Source: Candidatus Desulfofervidus auxilii (GTDB taxonomy: Bacteria > Desulfobacterota > Desulfofervidia > Desulfofervidales > Desulfofervidaceae). From it: a stretch of DNA of 64,000 nt. Positions 19,973 through 28,233 of the stretch are shown here, one piece after another. How positions within the stretch are numbered: the stretch's first letter is position 1; every line of letters begins with the position of its first letter. Made by a program: the position numbers and the translations under genes. The notes under the pieces were generated by a model. That model searched no databases. It saw nothing but the letters and a program-made list of their open reading frames with translations, and had not been told where the DNA came from. The stretch is taken from the NCBI RefSeq assembly GCF_001577525.1, contig NZ_CP013015.1:504227-568226 (forward strand). Direction: 5' to 3'.

Positions 19973-20992
19973 ATGAAAAAGCACATTTTTTTAAGGTTGG
20001 TATGTGGTTTTGGCTTTATTGTATTGATTTTGGGTTTCTCTCGTTGTGCACATAGAGGTTTTGTAAAAGCAACATTACCTACCATTGAGGGGGCAAGTTA
20101 TGTAGGTAGTGAAACTTGTGCTAGTTGCCATGAGGAATTATATGCAGAGTTTAAAACCTCTATTCATGGACGTCTGGCCTCGTTTGAGGCAATAGGAATA
20201 AAGAAGGGCTGTGAAGGGTGCCATGGTCCAGGAAGTATCCATTCAGAAGAAGGCGACCCAGAAAAGATTTTGAGATTTGGCAAATTAAATTATGCAGAAA
20301 AATCAGAAATATGTCTTCAGTGTCACACTCAGTCATATTGGCGAACTAGTGAGCATGCTCTAAACGGAAATGCCTGTAGTGATTGCCATAAGATACATAA
20401 TCCGAAGGAGAAAAAACTTTTGGTTAAAACTGAGCCATCACTTTGCTATGAGTGTCATCAAGATATAAGGATGAAAACCCTTTATCCTTCTCACCATCCT
20501 ATCTGGGAATCTGAAAGGACAGGCAGAAGAAGGATGACCTGTAATAATTGCCACGATGTCCATGGCTCTCCTATTAAGTCTTTAAAGACAGAAGAAAGAA
20601 TAAATGACCTCTGTTTTAAATGCCATGCCGGTTATCAAGGACCTTTCATCTATGAGCATGAGCCAGTAGTAGAAGATTGCACTATCTGTCATGAACCTCA
20701 TGGAACAGTGGCAAACAATCTTTTAAAACAAAATGAACCATTTGTTTGCTTGCAGTGTCATGAGTTCCATTTTCATGCAGGTAAAGAAAGTGGAGTGGGA
20801 GAACTTAGTGTTCCTGAGCATAAAGATATCTTAATAGGAAATTCTGGAGAAACACCATACACTGGACCATTTCCTGCTCAGGGATTTAAAATGGCGTTTA
20901 CTACAAAGTGCACTCAGTGTCATTCCCAAGTTCATGGTTCAGACCTTCCTTCCTTGTCAGTGCCTGGGCAAGGAAGGGCATTAACTAGATAA
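19973..20992 (+). CDS. decaheme c-type cytochrome, MtrA/DmsE family
   Basis: A secreted electron carrier of 339 residues. An N-terminal hydrophobic signal (about 8-24) is followed by YVGSETCASCHEELYAEF, the usual start of DmsE/MtrA decaheme proteins. Ten CXXCH motifs run from C49 to about C313. In Shewanella and Geobacter such proteins sit inside an MtrB-type porin and carry electrons from the periplasm to the surface; the next gene is exactly such a porin, 16 bases downstream. The Cys in FSRC is not a good lipobox. A strong ribosome site (GGGGAGGGGG) marks the start. Confidence 0.92.
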   Translation: MKKHIFLRLVCGFGFIVLILGFSRCAHRGFVKATLPTIEGASYVGSETCASCHEELYAEFKTSIHGRLASFEAIGIKKGCEGCHGPGSIHSEEGDPEKILRFGKLNYAEKSEICLQCHTQSYWRTSEHALNGNACSDCHKIHNPKEKKLLVKTEPSLCYECHQDIRMKTLYPSHHPIWESERTGRRRMTCNNCHDVHGSPIKSLKTEERINDLCFKCHAGYQGPFIYEHEPVVEDCTICHEPHGTVANNLLKQNEPFVCLQCHEFHFHAGKESGVGELSVPEHKDILIGNSGETPYTGPFPAQGFKMAFTTKCTQCHSQVHGSDLPSLSVPGQGRALTR

Positions 20993-21008
20993 GAGGAGGG
21001 ATAAAGCT

Positions 21009-22802
21009 ATGATTAAAAAAATAGGTATATGTTTGATGGTGTTTGTCTGTATCCTATTTGTATCTTTAAGCTTTTCTGAAGAAAATAATAAAGATGTAAA
21101 TATAAAAGTTAAGACTGGAATTCATGGTGTAGGGGTAGATGGAAAGACCAAAGTAAAAGTGGGAGAATATGATGTTTTAGATACGGGAGTTAATCCTGAT
21201 GTTAGCTTTTCTTTAGATGGCAGGATAGAAAATACCTACTTTTCAGGCGAAGCCACCTATTATGAAGATGATGACCAGCAATACTCTGGTAATATAGACA
21301 TGCAAAGATATGTGACTGAAGAATTTAGCTATTATAGATTTTATCACTGGCTTGATCATGACCCATTAACCAATCTCCGTGCAGCCGCTACTAATGCAAA
21401 AGAAGGGGGCAAAGTCATACCACCTTTGGTAACATATACTGACCTTGAGCCATCTACCGAATATGGAATAATGCGCTCTGAGATGGAGAGTAAGACCACG
21501 GTCAGGGTTCCAATGGACTTACCTTTTGAATTAAAGGCATTCTTTAACTACAGAAAAGAAATGAGGAAGGGTAGAAGACAGGCCCTGACCATGGGTGGGA
21601 AGTGTTCTGCCTGTCATGTAGTAAGTAACGGTAAAGTAATCAATGAACATATTGAAGACTACAATCCTGGATTTGTTGCCACCTTCAGGAATAAATCAGT
21701 TCATGCCAGTTTTAGTTATGAATTTTTAGATAGAAAGTTTGGTGAAGATGCCTTAGCTCCTGAAATTTATTATGATGACCCAGTTCACCCTGGTGGGAAA
21801 GGATATATTTTTGATGATAGGATTCAATATCAAGATGCTAAACTACCATACAACCAACTTCCAAAGTCAAGAAAATTTTCACATAAGGCAAAACTTAATA
21901 CCTATATTCCTTCTATGAGTACAGGAATGTTTTTAGGTGGTATATATTCACGCACAGAAAATGAAGAACAAGACTTACAATTTAATCTTAAAAGTATCTT
22001 TTCTAGACTATCTAGTTCTATAATTCCTGGTCTGGCTATGAATGTTCACTTTAGGTGGCTAGACTTAGCCAATGAAAGTATATTTGTAGATACCAATGAG
22101 CCAACAGGTATTGCTGGTCCAAATGCCGGGCATACTTATGCTGACCCTTCACACGGAGGGAGTTATAATGCAAATGACCCCGACTTTGTGAGAGATTCAG
22201 CTATGTCTAGAAAACAATACGAAGTGGGTTTTGATGCTGCCTATCTGCTTATGAAAGGAATCACTTTAAGAGGGAGCTATCTTTGGAAACAGATTGAGAG
22301 AGACCACTATTATCTCTCAGGTGAAAATGAGACAGAAGAACATCGTCTAAAATTGGGTATAAATGCCAGATTTACACCTCCTATTATTAAAAAACCTATA
22401 AGAACCAGCTTAAGTTATAAATATCAAAGTATCTATGCTCCATTTGCTAATGAGAATGCAGCGTTTGTGGGAGAAGAATCAACTATTGCTGGAGGTCCAT
22501 TTAATGGAACTCAATATTGGGAACTCCAAGAGATGAGAAATAAAACACTCACCAATTTGCCCACCAGGAGAGACGAAATTAGATTTGATACTACAATTCC
22601 TATCTTGGATAGGCTTTCAATTACTGGTTTTTATCGTTTTATGAAAGAAGAAAATGATTCAGTGGGTTGGAAAAACTGGACCCATATGCCTTCTATAAGC
22701 CTTTGGTATGCCCCATTTGATAAGTTAAACTTCAGCATGTCTTATCTTTATAGGCATGGGAAGACAACTAATCCACTTTGTGTGCCCATTTATGATGGGT
22801 GA
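21009..22802 (+). CDS. MtrB/PioB-like outer-membrane porin, portion before an in-frame TGA
   Basis: The first 597 residues of a beta-barrel that would house the MtrA-like cytochrome. A signal peptide (1-23, ending SLSFSEEN) is followed by alternating aromatic/polar strands typical of MtrB-type barrels. Around residue 198 there is one CSACH motif, a heme-binding site unusual for the barrel itself. The frame ends in a TGA at 22800-22802, yet the same frame continues for 144 codons with matching barrel strands. So the gene is either interrupted by a nonsense mutation or sequencing error, or the TGA is read through. The ribosome site GAGGAGGG precedes the ATG. Confidence 0.85.
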   Translation: MIKKIGICLMVFVCILFVSLSFSEENNKDVNIKVKTGIHGVGVDGKTKVKVGEYDVLDTGVNPDVSFSLDGRIENTYFSGEATYYEDDDQQYSGNIDMQRYVTEEFSYYRFYHWLDHDPLTNLRAAATNAKEGGKVIPPLVTYTDLEPSTEYGIMRSEMESKTTVRVPMDLPFELKAFFNYRKEMRKGRRQALTMGGKCSACHVVSNGKVINEHIEDYNPGFVATFRNKSVHASFSYEFLDRKFGEDALAPEIYYDDPVHPGGKGYIFDDRIQYQDAKLPYNQLPKSRKFSHKAKLNTYIPSMSTGMFLGGIYSRTENEEQDLQFNLKSIFSRLSSSIIPGLAMNVHFRWLDLANESIFVDTNEPTGIAGPNAGHTYADPSHGGSYNANDPDFVRDSAMSRKQYEVGFDAAYLLMKGITLRGSYLWKQIERDHYYLSGENETEEHRLKLGINARFTPPIIKKPIRTSLSYKYQSIYAPFANENAAFVGEESTIAGGPFNGTQYWELQEMRNKTLTNLPTRRDEIRFDTTIPILDRLSITGFYRFMKEENDSVGWKNWTHMPSISLWYAPFDKLNFSMSYLYRHGKTTNPLCVPIYDG

Positions 22803-23234
22803 GCTGGTGGAACATGGACGAACCTGTATGGTTCAAAGATAGCAAATGGGCATTATTTTATGGAGGGTCACACTGGAGTTTTTAATATAAATTATATACC
22901 CACTAAAAAACTTAGTTTTAACATAGCTTCTGCCTATACTGATTCAAAGGCACACATAGAAGCCTTTAATTTCGCAGGCCCATTAGAATATGCCCCTGGA
23001 ACCGATGGAGCACGTGAGCGTTATTACAATTATGATTTTTCAAATGTAGCGGATTATTCTGACTTACATATAAGGGAATTGGACTTAACACTTTCTGCCT
23101 CTTATATAATAAATAAAAACTTCGCCCTTTCTGCAGGATACAATTACCTTTATTATGGAGATGCAGACCCATACCTTTATGATGGAACAGGAAGGGCTCA
23201 TATAGGAATGCTCACCTTGAATTATTGGTATTAA
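22803..23234 (+). CDS. MtrB/PioB-like porin, C-terminal continuation after the TGA
   Basis: In frame with the preceding portion. After the TGA it reads AGGTWTNLYGSKIANGHYF, then MEGHTGVFNINYIPTKKLSF, and ends MLTLNYWY with the terminal aromatic residue expected for an outer-membrane barrel. An internal ATG at 22860 could start a 124-residue fragment, but there is no ribosome site and such a fragment would lack a signal peptide. Joined, the protein would be 741 residues, within the range of MtrB-family barrels. No other stop or frame change was found in this part. Confidence 0.8.
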   Translation, partial: AGGTWTNLYGSKIANGHYFMEGHTGVFNINYIPTKKLSFNIASAYTDSKAHIEAFNFAGPLEYAPGTDGARERYYNYDFSNVADYSDLHIRELDLTLSASYIINKNFALSAGYNYLYYGDADPYLYDGTGRAHIGMLTLNYWY

Positions 23235-23263
23235 AAAAATAGTTACTTTTTTATATTTAAGTG

Positions 23264-23297
23264 AAAAGGCCTCTTAAAGGGGCCTTTTTTATTTTTT
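23264..23297 (+). terminator. rho-independent terminator after the porin
   Basis: AAAAGGCCTC pairs with GGGGCCTTTT around the loop TTAAA, followed by T-rich sequence. It separates the MtrA/MtrB-like genes from the 12-heme cytochrome genes. Confidence 0.8.
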
Positions 23298-23323
23298 AAT
23301 AGAGAAAAAGTCAGAGTTTTTAC

Positions 23324-23352
23324 TTGACAGAAATTATTATAAATGGTATCTA
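23324..23352 (+). promoter_or_regulatory. sigma-70 type promoter for the 12-heme cytochromes
   Basis: A perfect TTGACA (23324-23329), 17-base spacing and TATCTA (23347-23352), 32 bases before the ATG at 23384. Confidence 0.65.
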
Positions 23353-23383
23353 AGCTTGAAGATTAGGTAAGGGAGGAATCAGA

Positions 23384-24184
23384 ATGAATTTACCAAAAAA
23401 GAGGTTTTTGATAGTAGGTTTAGTATTTTCATTACTGATATTTTTAGGATATGGGAATGCATGGACCCAAGAACAACAAGTTGCGCAGTTAACCTCTCAG
23501 GATTGTATTAAATGCCACCCTAAAGTAGTTCATCAAGTAGAGGAAAAGGGAGCTAGGCATAAAACAGAAGTGAGCTGTGTAGATTGTCATGAAGGTCATC
23601 CCCCTATGGTAGCAAAAGAAGAGATTATCCCTAAATGTGACGTATGTCATAGTGGAGAGCCCCATTTTGAACTGAAAAACTGTGCAGGCTGTCATTCTAA
23701 TCCCCATACTCCTTTAGATATTAAATTCAAGGGAAAAATTAAAAAAGCTTGTTTAACATGTCATAAAGAAGAGCAACAACAGCTTAAAACGTATCCCAGT
23801 GCCCATACCAAGCTTGCATGTAATGACTGTCATACCGTCCACAAAGAAATTCCTCCTTGTTTACGCTGCCATGAGTCCCATACAGCAGAAATGAAAAACA
23901 AAGATTGTCTAAGTTGTCACCCTCCACATAAGCCACTGGTAATTACCTATGGAACAGAGGTACCAAATAGCTATTGCGGTGCTTGCCATTATGATATAGG
24001 AGATATTCTAGACAAAAACAAAACTAAACACCATGATTTGACTTGTGTTTATTGCCACAGAAACAAACATGGAATCCGTCCTACGTGTGAAACTTGCCAT
24101 GGTGCTCCTCATCCCAAAGAAATGGTAGCAAAGTTTCCTCAATGTATTATGTGTCACACAGATGCACATGATTTAACAAAATAA
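23384..24184 (+). CDS. 12-heme periplasmic c-type cytochrome
   Basis: 266 residues with a signal peptide ending near GNAWTQE (about 27). Twelve CXXCH motifs run from C41 (CIKCH) to CIMCH near the end, and many histidines lie between them for bis-His ligation. Its central and C-terminal half aligns by eye with the next gene product: both have a YPS-H-K/LACNDCH-type block, then CxxCHxPHK/S, CGACH or CASCHDDI, a KNK-K-HHD stretch and PHP/S-K. The two are paralogues. A probable role is periplasmic or surface electron transfer between the inner membrane and the porin conduit. GGGAGG precedes the ATG. Confidence 0.88.
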   Translation: MNLPKKRFLIVGLVFSLLIFLGYGNAWTQEQQVAQLTSQDCIKCHPKVVHQVEEKGARHKTEVSCVDCHEGHPPMVAKEEIIPKCDVCHSGEPHFELKNCAGCHSNPHTPLDIKFKGKIKKACLTCHKEEQQQLKTYPSAHTKLACNDCHTVHKEIPPCLRCHESHTAEMKNKDCLSCHPPHKPLVITYGTEVPNSYCGACHYDIGDILDKNKTKHHDLTCVYCHRNKHGIRPTCETCHGAPHPKEMVAKFPQCIMCHTDAHDLTK

Positions 24185-24194
24185 GGAGGGGGTT

Positions 24195-25058
24195 ATGAAA
24201 TCAGGAAGGTTTATATTATTAGGTGCCATATGTGTTTTAATAATCATTGCTTGTGCACAAGAGGGAGTTAAAAAACCAACTCTTCCCACCAAAGAAAGGC
24301 CACAGGTAGCAGAGTTATATCTGGAAAAACCTAAACCATTGACACCCATTCAGTGTGGGCAGTGTCATATGTCTCTTTATATGCTTGTTAGGAAAGAAGG
24401 AGGAAGACACCAAATTGAATGCACCAAGTGCCATACCCAATATCACGTATATAACCCTATAAAGCAAAATTGGTCTGAAATTATGCCCAAGTGCCAGAGG
24501 TGTCATGGACTATTCCATGGAGAAACGTTGCCTAAGTGTATGGAATGTCATATAGAGCCTCATGCCCCTAAGAGAATTCCTATGTCTACAGTGTTAGAAG
24601 ACAATTGTCTCACTTGTCACGGAAAGGTTGGTGATGAAATGAAGCAATATCCCAGTTTACATAAACAACAGGCTTGCTCTTTATGTCATGAAAGACATGG
24701 TTATATTCCCTCTTGTATGGATTGTCACGAGCCCCATACCACTAGTCTTACTAAAAATGAGCAATGCTTGGCTTGTCATCCCGTGCATAGCCCTACAAGG
24801 CGTTTAAAATATGCAAAAGAGACCCCTAATGAAATATGTGCTAGTTGTCATGATGATATAGCTACTACCTTGGCAAAAAATAAGAGTAAACACCATGATG
24901 TAGCCTGTGTGGCCTGTCATAATAAACACAAATATGTGCCTAAATGTGAGGAATGTCATAAAGAACCACATAGTAAACAGTTGCTTAAAAAGTTTAAAAA
25001 TTGTTTACAATGTCACATAGACCCTCATAATTTACCAGCAAAAACAGCAGTAAAGTAA
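24195..25058 (+). CDS. 12-heme c-type cytochrome lipoprotein
   Basis: 287 residues. The signal ends in a lipobox IIIAC with the lipidated Cys20, so the protein is membrane-anchored, most likely on the outer membrane. Twelve CXXCH motifs run from C54 (CGQCH) to CLQCH near the C-terminus. It is a tandem paralogue of the preceding 12-heme protein, which lacks the lipobox: one soluble and one anchored version. It lies ten bases after its neighbour with ribosome site AGGAGGGGG, so both are co-transcribed; a strong terminator follows. Confidence 0.9.
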   Translation: MKSGRFILLGAICVLIIIACAQEGVKKPTLPTKERPQVAELYLEKPKPLTPIQCGQCHMSLYMLVRKEGGRHQIECTKCHTQYHVYNPIKQNWSEIMPKCQRCHGLFHGETLPKCMECHIEPHAPKRIPMSTVLEDNCLTCHGKVGDEMKQYPSLHKQQACSLCHERHGYIPSCMDCHEPHTTSLTKNEQCLACHPVHSPTRRLKYAKETPNEICASCHDDIATTLAKNKSKHHDVACVACHNKHKYVPKCEECHKEPHSKQLLKKFKNCLQCHIDPHNLPAKTAVK

Positions 25059-25098
25059 AGAATTAACTTGATTTGGCCTTAGCTCAGCAAGGATTGTA

Positions 25099-25135
25099 AG
25101 CCCTGCAGGTTGATAACTTGCAGGGCTACTTTTTT
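25099..25135 (+). terminator. rho-independent terminator closing EET cluster A
   Basis: AGCCCTGCA (25099-25107) and TGCAGGGCT (25119-25127) form a perfect stem that can extend to 12 pairs, with a T run at 25130-25135. Confidence 0.88.
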
Positions 25136-25188
25136 ATGATTTGAGGATTTTTATACATAGCTAAATATTATTGAAATTTTAATAAAAA

Positions 25189-25217
25189 TTGACAAAATGG
25201 AAGGAATAATGTAGTAA
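25189..25217 (+). promoter_or_regulatory. promoter of EET cluster B, probably leaderless
   Basis: TTGACA (25189-25194), a 17-base spacer and TAGTAA (25212-25217). The expected transcription start is within a base or two of the ATG at 25225, and no ribosome site precedes that ATG. Confidence 0.5.
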
Positions 25218-25224
25218 AAACAGC

Positions 25225-26247
25225 ATGAATTGGGCTATTATAAGTTTCCTTCTGTGGTTTTTCCTTTTTCCTTCTGTTATTCAAGCCAAGGTAAAAGGAC
25301 AATGTGCTAATTGTCATACCATGCATTATAGTCAGCATGGGGGGGTGCTTTTAGAGTGGGGTACTAAAGGGCCTTACCAGAATTTGTTGGTAAATAGTTG
25401 TGTAGGTTGTCACACAGGAGTAAATGATGGCACAAATACTATTCCTTATGTCTTTTCTGAAAGTGAACCAACTTATGGAACAAATACCCTTGCTGGTGGA
25501 AATTTTTATTGGGTAGCTAATGGGTGTGATGAGTGTGGTCACAATGTAACTGATATTCCTGGTGTAAATCAAGATAGCAATTTTAGTCAAACTCCTGGTT
25601 TTGTGAGTGGTAAAACCTGCAGTAGTTGTCATGGTAGTGGCAATATGGTGCTTACTAAATGTATATTCTGTCATGACCCAAAACATCATGCAGATGATAG
25701 TGGCACGGTTGTAGGTGATGATGAAGAAGTTAAGTATAGATTTTTAAGCTTTACTGCCTTTCATCCATATACTTATCAGCAAGGTTCATATAATTTTTAT
25801 GGGGTTGCAGGTATAGAAGATGGTGATTGGGAATATACTGTAAGCTCAAGTGACCATAATGAATATTGTGGTGCTGCTAGTTCAGGGGATTATTCAGGTG
25901 CTTCTCATTCTATAAGTAGATATTGTGCTGCCTGTCATTGGGGATTTTATGGAGAGAATACTGAGCATTGGATAAGGCATCCATCAGATTATATCTTACC
26001 AAATAGTGGTGAATATGCAAATTATACAACTTATAATCCTTTAGCTCCTATAGCTAGACTTGAAAGCACTTTAACAGGTATGACAGTAGCCAGCTCAACT
26101 GTAACACTAGGAGAGGACCAAGTTTCGTGCCTTTCCTGTCATCGTCCACATGGTTCACCTTATCCAAAAATTATGCGTTGGGACTATCAAGGCTGGCCAG
26201 GTAGTGGAACAAATGGGTGTAATGTCTGCCATACAACAAAGGACTAA
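25225..26247 (+). CDS. secreted 7-heme c-type cytochrome
   Basis: 340 residues. A signal peptide (cleavage near VIQA-K, residue 21) is followed by CANCHTMHYSQHGG. There are seven canonical CXXCH motifs (CANCH, CVGCH, CSSCH, CIFCH, CAACH, CLSCH, CNVCH) and one CDECGH, which has an extra glycine. Long Gly/Ser/Tyr-rich spacers between motifs resemble extracellular cytochromes such as OmcS-type filament proteins rather than compact periplasmic ones; this is a resemblance only. It is the first gene of cluster B, transcribed from the promoter at 25189, with mntA starting three bases after its stop. Confidence 0.85.
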   Translation: MNWAIISFLLWFFLFPSVIQAKVKGQCANCHTMHYSQHGGVLLEWGTKGPYQNLLVNSCVGCHTGVNDGTNTIPYVFSESEPTYGTNTLAGGNFYWVANGCDECGHNVTDIPGVNQDSNFSQTPGFVSGKTCSSCHGSGNMVLTKCIFCHDPKHHADDSGTVVGDDEEVKYRFLSFTAFHPYTYQQGSYNFYGVAGIEDGDWEYTVSSSDHNEYCGAASSGDYSGASHSISRYCAACHWGFYGENTEHWIRHPSDYILPNSGEYANYTTYNPLAPIARLESTLTGMTVASSTVTLGEDQVSCLSCHRPHGSPYPKIMRWDYQGWPGSGTNGCNVCHTTKD

Positions 26248-26250
26248 TTT

Positions 26251-26655
26251 ATGAAAAAACTTTCAAAAAAAGAAAAAGAAAAAATCAGGCTATATTTTGA
26301 AAGACAGCCTGAAGTAATAGTAGTTTATCTATTTGGTTCTCAATGTCAAAAGGAAATAAAAACACCCAATGATGTTGACTTGGCAATTTTATTAAAAGAA
26401 GAAATATCCTTACGGAAACTGTTACAATTTAGGGCTGAGCTTAAAAGAATAATAGGAATTAGCAATTTAGATATAGTGGTTTTAAATAATGCTCCTCCAC
26501 TTCTTAAATATGAAATTATATCTTCTGGTGAGGTAATTTTAGTAAAGGATGATAATATTCAATTTAAATTTGAATCACAATCCTATTTACATTTTTTTGA
26601 TACTCATTATTTAAGAAAAGTTCAGGACAACTATTTATTGAGTGATGATTCTTAA
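26251..26655 (+). CDS. mntA: MNT-type nucleotidyltransferase antitoxin (MntA)
   Basis: 134 residues with the minimal nucleotidyltransferase motif GS-x10-DxD at G29-S30 and D41/D43 (LFGSQ, then NDVDLA). In characterised MntA-HepT modules this enzyme adds AMP units to a tyrosine of the HEPN toxin and silences it. The partner hepT overlaps its end by 11 bases. The pair interrupts a cytochrome operon, with only three bases to the cytochrome upstream, so it is probably co-transcribed with it. Confidence 0.85.
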   Translation: MKKLSKKEKEKIRLYFERQPEVIVVYLFGSQCQKEIKTPNDVDLAILLKEEISLRKLLQFRAELKRIIGISNLDIVVLNNAPPLLKYEIISSGEVILVKDDNIQFKFESQSYLHFFDTHYLRKVQDNYLLSDDS

Positions 26656-27073
26656 AGAGAGAATTATTAAGGAAAGAGTTAAAGAGTTGAAGGAAGTCAT
26701 TGAAAATCTTAAAGAAATTTCTCAATTATCTCAAGATGAGTTTGTTTCAAGTTATAAACATTATTGGTTAGCAGAAAGAGGATTACAATTAGCAGCGGAA
26801 ATTTTATTTGATATAGGAAACCATATTTTAGCTGGATATTATAAGATAAGTGCCAAAGACTATGAAGACATCCTTGACAAATTAAAGGAGATGAAAGTAA
26901 TAAGTCCTAATTTGAGAAACAGATTATTAGGTCTAGGTGGATTTAGGAATATCTTGGTGCATGAATATTTGATAATAGACCGAAATAAAATTTATGATGA
27001 GTTAAAAACAGGCTTGATTGATTTTGAAGACTTTATCAAAGAAACCATCTCTTGGCTTAAGAAAGTGAAATAA
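26645..27073 (+). CDS. hepT: HEPN-domain toxin (HepT/DUF86 type)
   Basis: 142 residues from the ATG at 26645 (a GTG one codon earlier is also possible). It is all-helical, with the HEPN RNase motif R-x4-H-x-Y in FRNILVHEYL, about residues 101-108. The tyrosine is the residue AMPylated by MntA in studied homologues. It overlaps mntA, the standard order for this toxin-antitoxin type. The next cytochrome gene begins 34 bases downstream. Confidence 0.85.
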   Translation: MILKERIIKERVKELKEVIENLKEISQLSQDEFVSSYKHYWLAERGLQLAAEILFDIGNHILAGYYKISAKDYEDILDKLKEMKVISPNLRNRLLGLGGFRNILVHEYLIIDRNKIYDELKTGLIDFEDFIKETISWLKKVK

Positions 27074-27107
27074 GGGACGATTATCTTGAATGACGCAGGA
27101 GAGGTTT

Positions 27108-28220
27108 ATGAAAAGCTGGTCAAATAAAATTTTATTGCCTCTTTTTTTCTTTTTTCTTTTTTACTCCGTGGCCTATGCTGGCTCATACACCTCCTCCGCC
27201 CATGGGAACTCTTCTTATGGAGTGAACAGGAGCTCCATATCTGGCTATTCCACGGGCAACTGTGCCCATTGTCATGAGCAGCATGCAATGATTGGAGGGA
27301 CTGAGCCAAAACCAGCATCTGGAAGTGCCTCACCATTTTGTCTATTTGCAGATAATTTCAGTGGAAAAACGAGCAATCCATACAATCAATCTGATAATTT
27401 TTGCTTTTATTGTCATTGTTACACTGATGCAACTAGTTTACAAACACCAAATTTTACCAATTATAATTATAGCCGCACCTTTGGTGGATATACTACTTCT
27501 AGCATTTACAGTATCTATAAAGCATTTAATCAGAATTCTTATCATAATCTTTATGATATTTGGGACTTTGCCAAAACAAATTTTTCCTCTTTTTTTAAAG
27601 AAGATTCAAACCCCTGCTCTGTCTGTCACAATGTGCATTTAGCTAAAAGAAATAAAGAAAATCCCGATGACCCTACTTATTCAGCTATTTCTAAACCTTC
27701 TGACCATTTCAATCTTTGGACTAATACAATGAATGATTATGCTCCTAATAAATATCAGGCACCTTATCGTTATTCTAGTGGTTGTGAGCCTGATGGAGGC
27801 AGTTGTAATGATTTAACTATCCAGGCACAGAAAACCCCTGATTATGTCACCTTCTGTCAAGATTGTCATGTTTATAATATGAGCAGTTATGGTCTTTCTC
27901 ACACTCCTATTAATTGGAATACAGATAAGCATGGAAATGCAATAAGAAGTAGAAACGAACGTATGGGACAACCTATAATAAAGCCTCCTTATGATGTAAC
28001 TGCGGTATTTAATTATGTCTTATCTTGTCTGGATTGTCATGAGCCTCATGGCTCTTATTCCTATAAGTATTTAATAAGGAAAGAAGTGAATGGCAATATT
28101 ACTAATGTTACAGCAGATACTCATGATGATTGGAAAACACTTTGTTTGCGTTGCCATTATAGAGAACATACAAATAAGTCTTGCTTAGAATGCCACTATC
28201 ACGGCAGCGGTAAGTTTTAA
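27108..28220 (+). CDS. secreted 7-heme c-type cytochrome
   Basis: 370 residues from the ATG at 27108, which has AGGAGAGG just before it; an upstream frame start at 27090 contains that ribosome site and is rejected. The signal peptide ends SVAYA-G near residue 24. Seven CXXCH motifs: CAHCH, CFYCH, CSVCH, CQDCH, CLDCH, CLRCH and CLECH, the last near the C-terminus (CLECHYHGSGKF). Long Tyr/Asn/Ser-rich segments separate the motifs, as in surface or filament cytochromes. It forms a probable pair with the 7-heme protein on the other side of mntA-hepT. Confidence 0.85.
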   Translation: MKSWSNKILLPLFFFFLFYSVAYAGSYTSSAHGNSSYGVNRSSISGYSTGNCAHCHEQHAMIGGTEPKPASGSASPFCLFADNFSGKTSNPYNQSDNFCFYCHCYTDATSLQTPNFTNYNYSRTFGGYTTSSIYSIYKAFNQNSYHNLYDIWDFAKTNFSSFFKEDSNPCSVCHNVHLAKRNKENPDDPTYSAISKPSDHFNLWTNTMNDYAPNKYQAPYRYSSGCEPDGGSCNDLTIQAQKTPDYVTFCQDCHVYNMSSYGLSHTPINWNTDKHGNAIRSRNERMGQPIIKPPYDVTAVFNYVLSCLDCHEPHGSYSYKYLIRKEVNGNITNVTADTHDDWKTLCLRCHYREHTNKSCLECHYHGSGKF

Positions 28221-28233
28221 AGGGTATGATAAT

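Noticed and set aside
22860-23234. Independent small protein starting at 22860
   Set aside because: No ribosome site or signal peptide; it is the in-frame continuation of the porin.
27292-27642. Overlapping 116-codon frame within a cytochrome gene
   Set aside because: Shadow of the 7-heme cytochrome frame, which has signal peptide and heme motifs.
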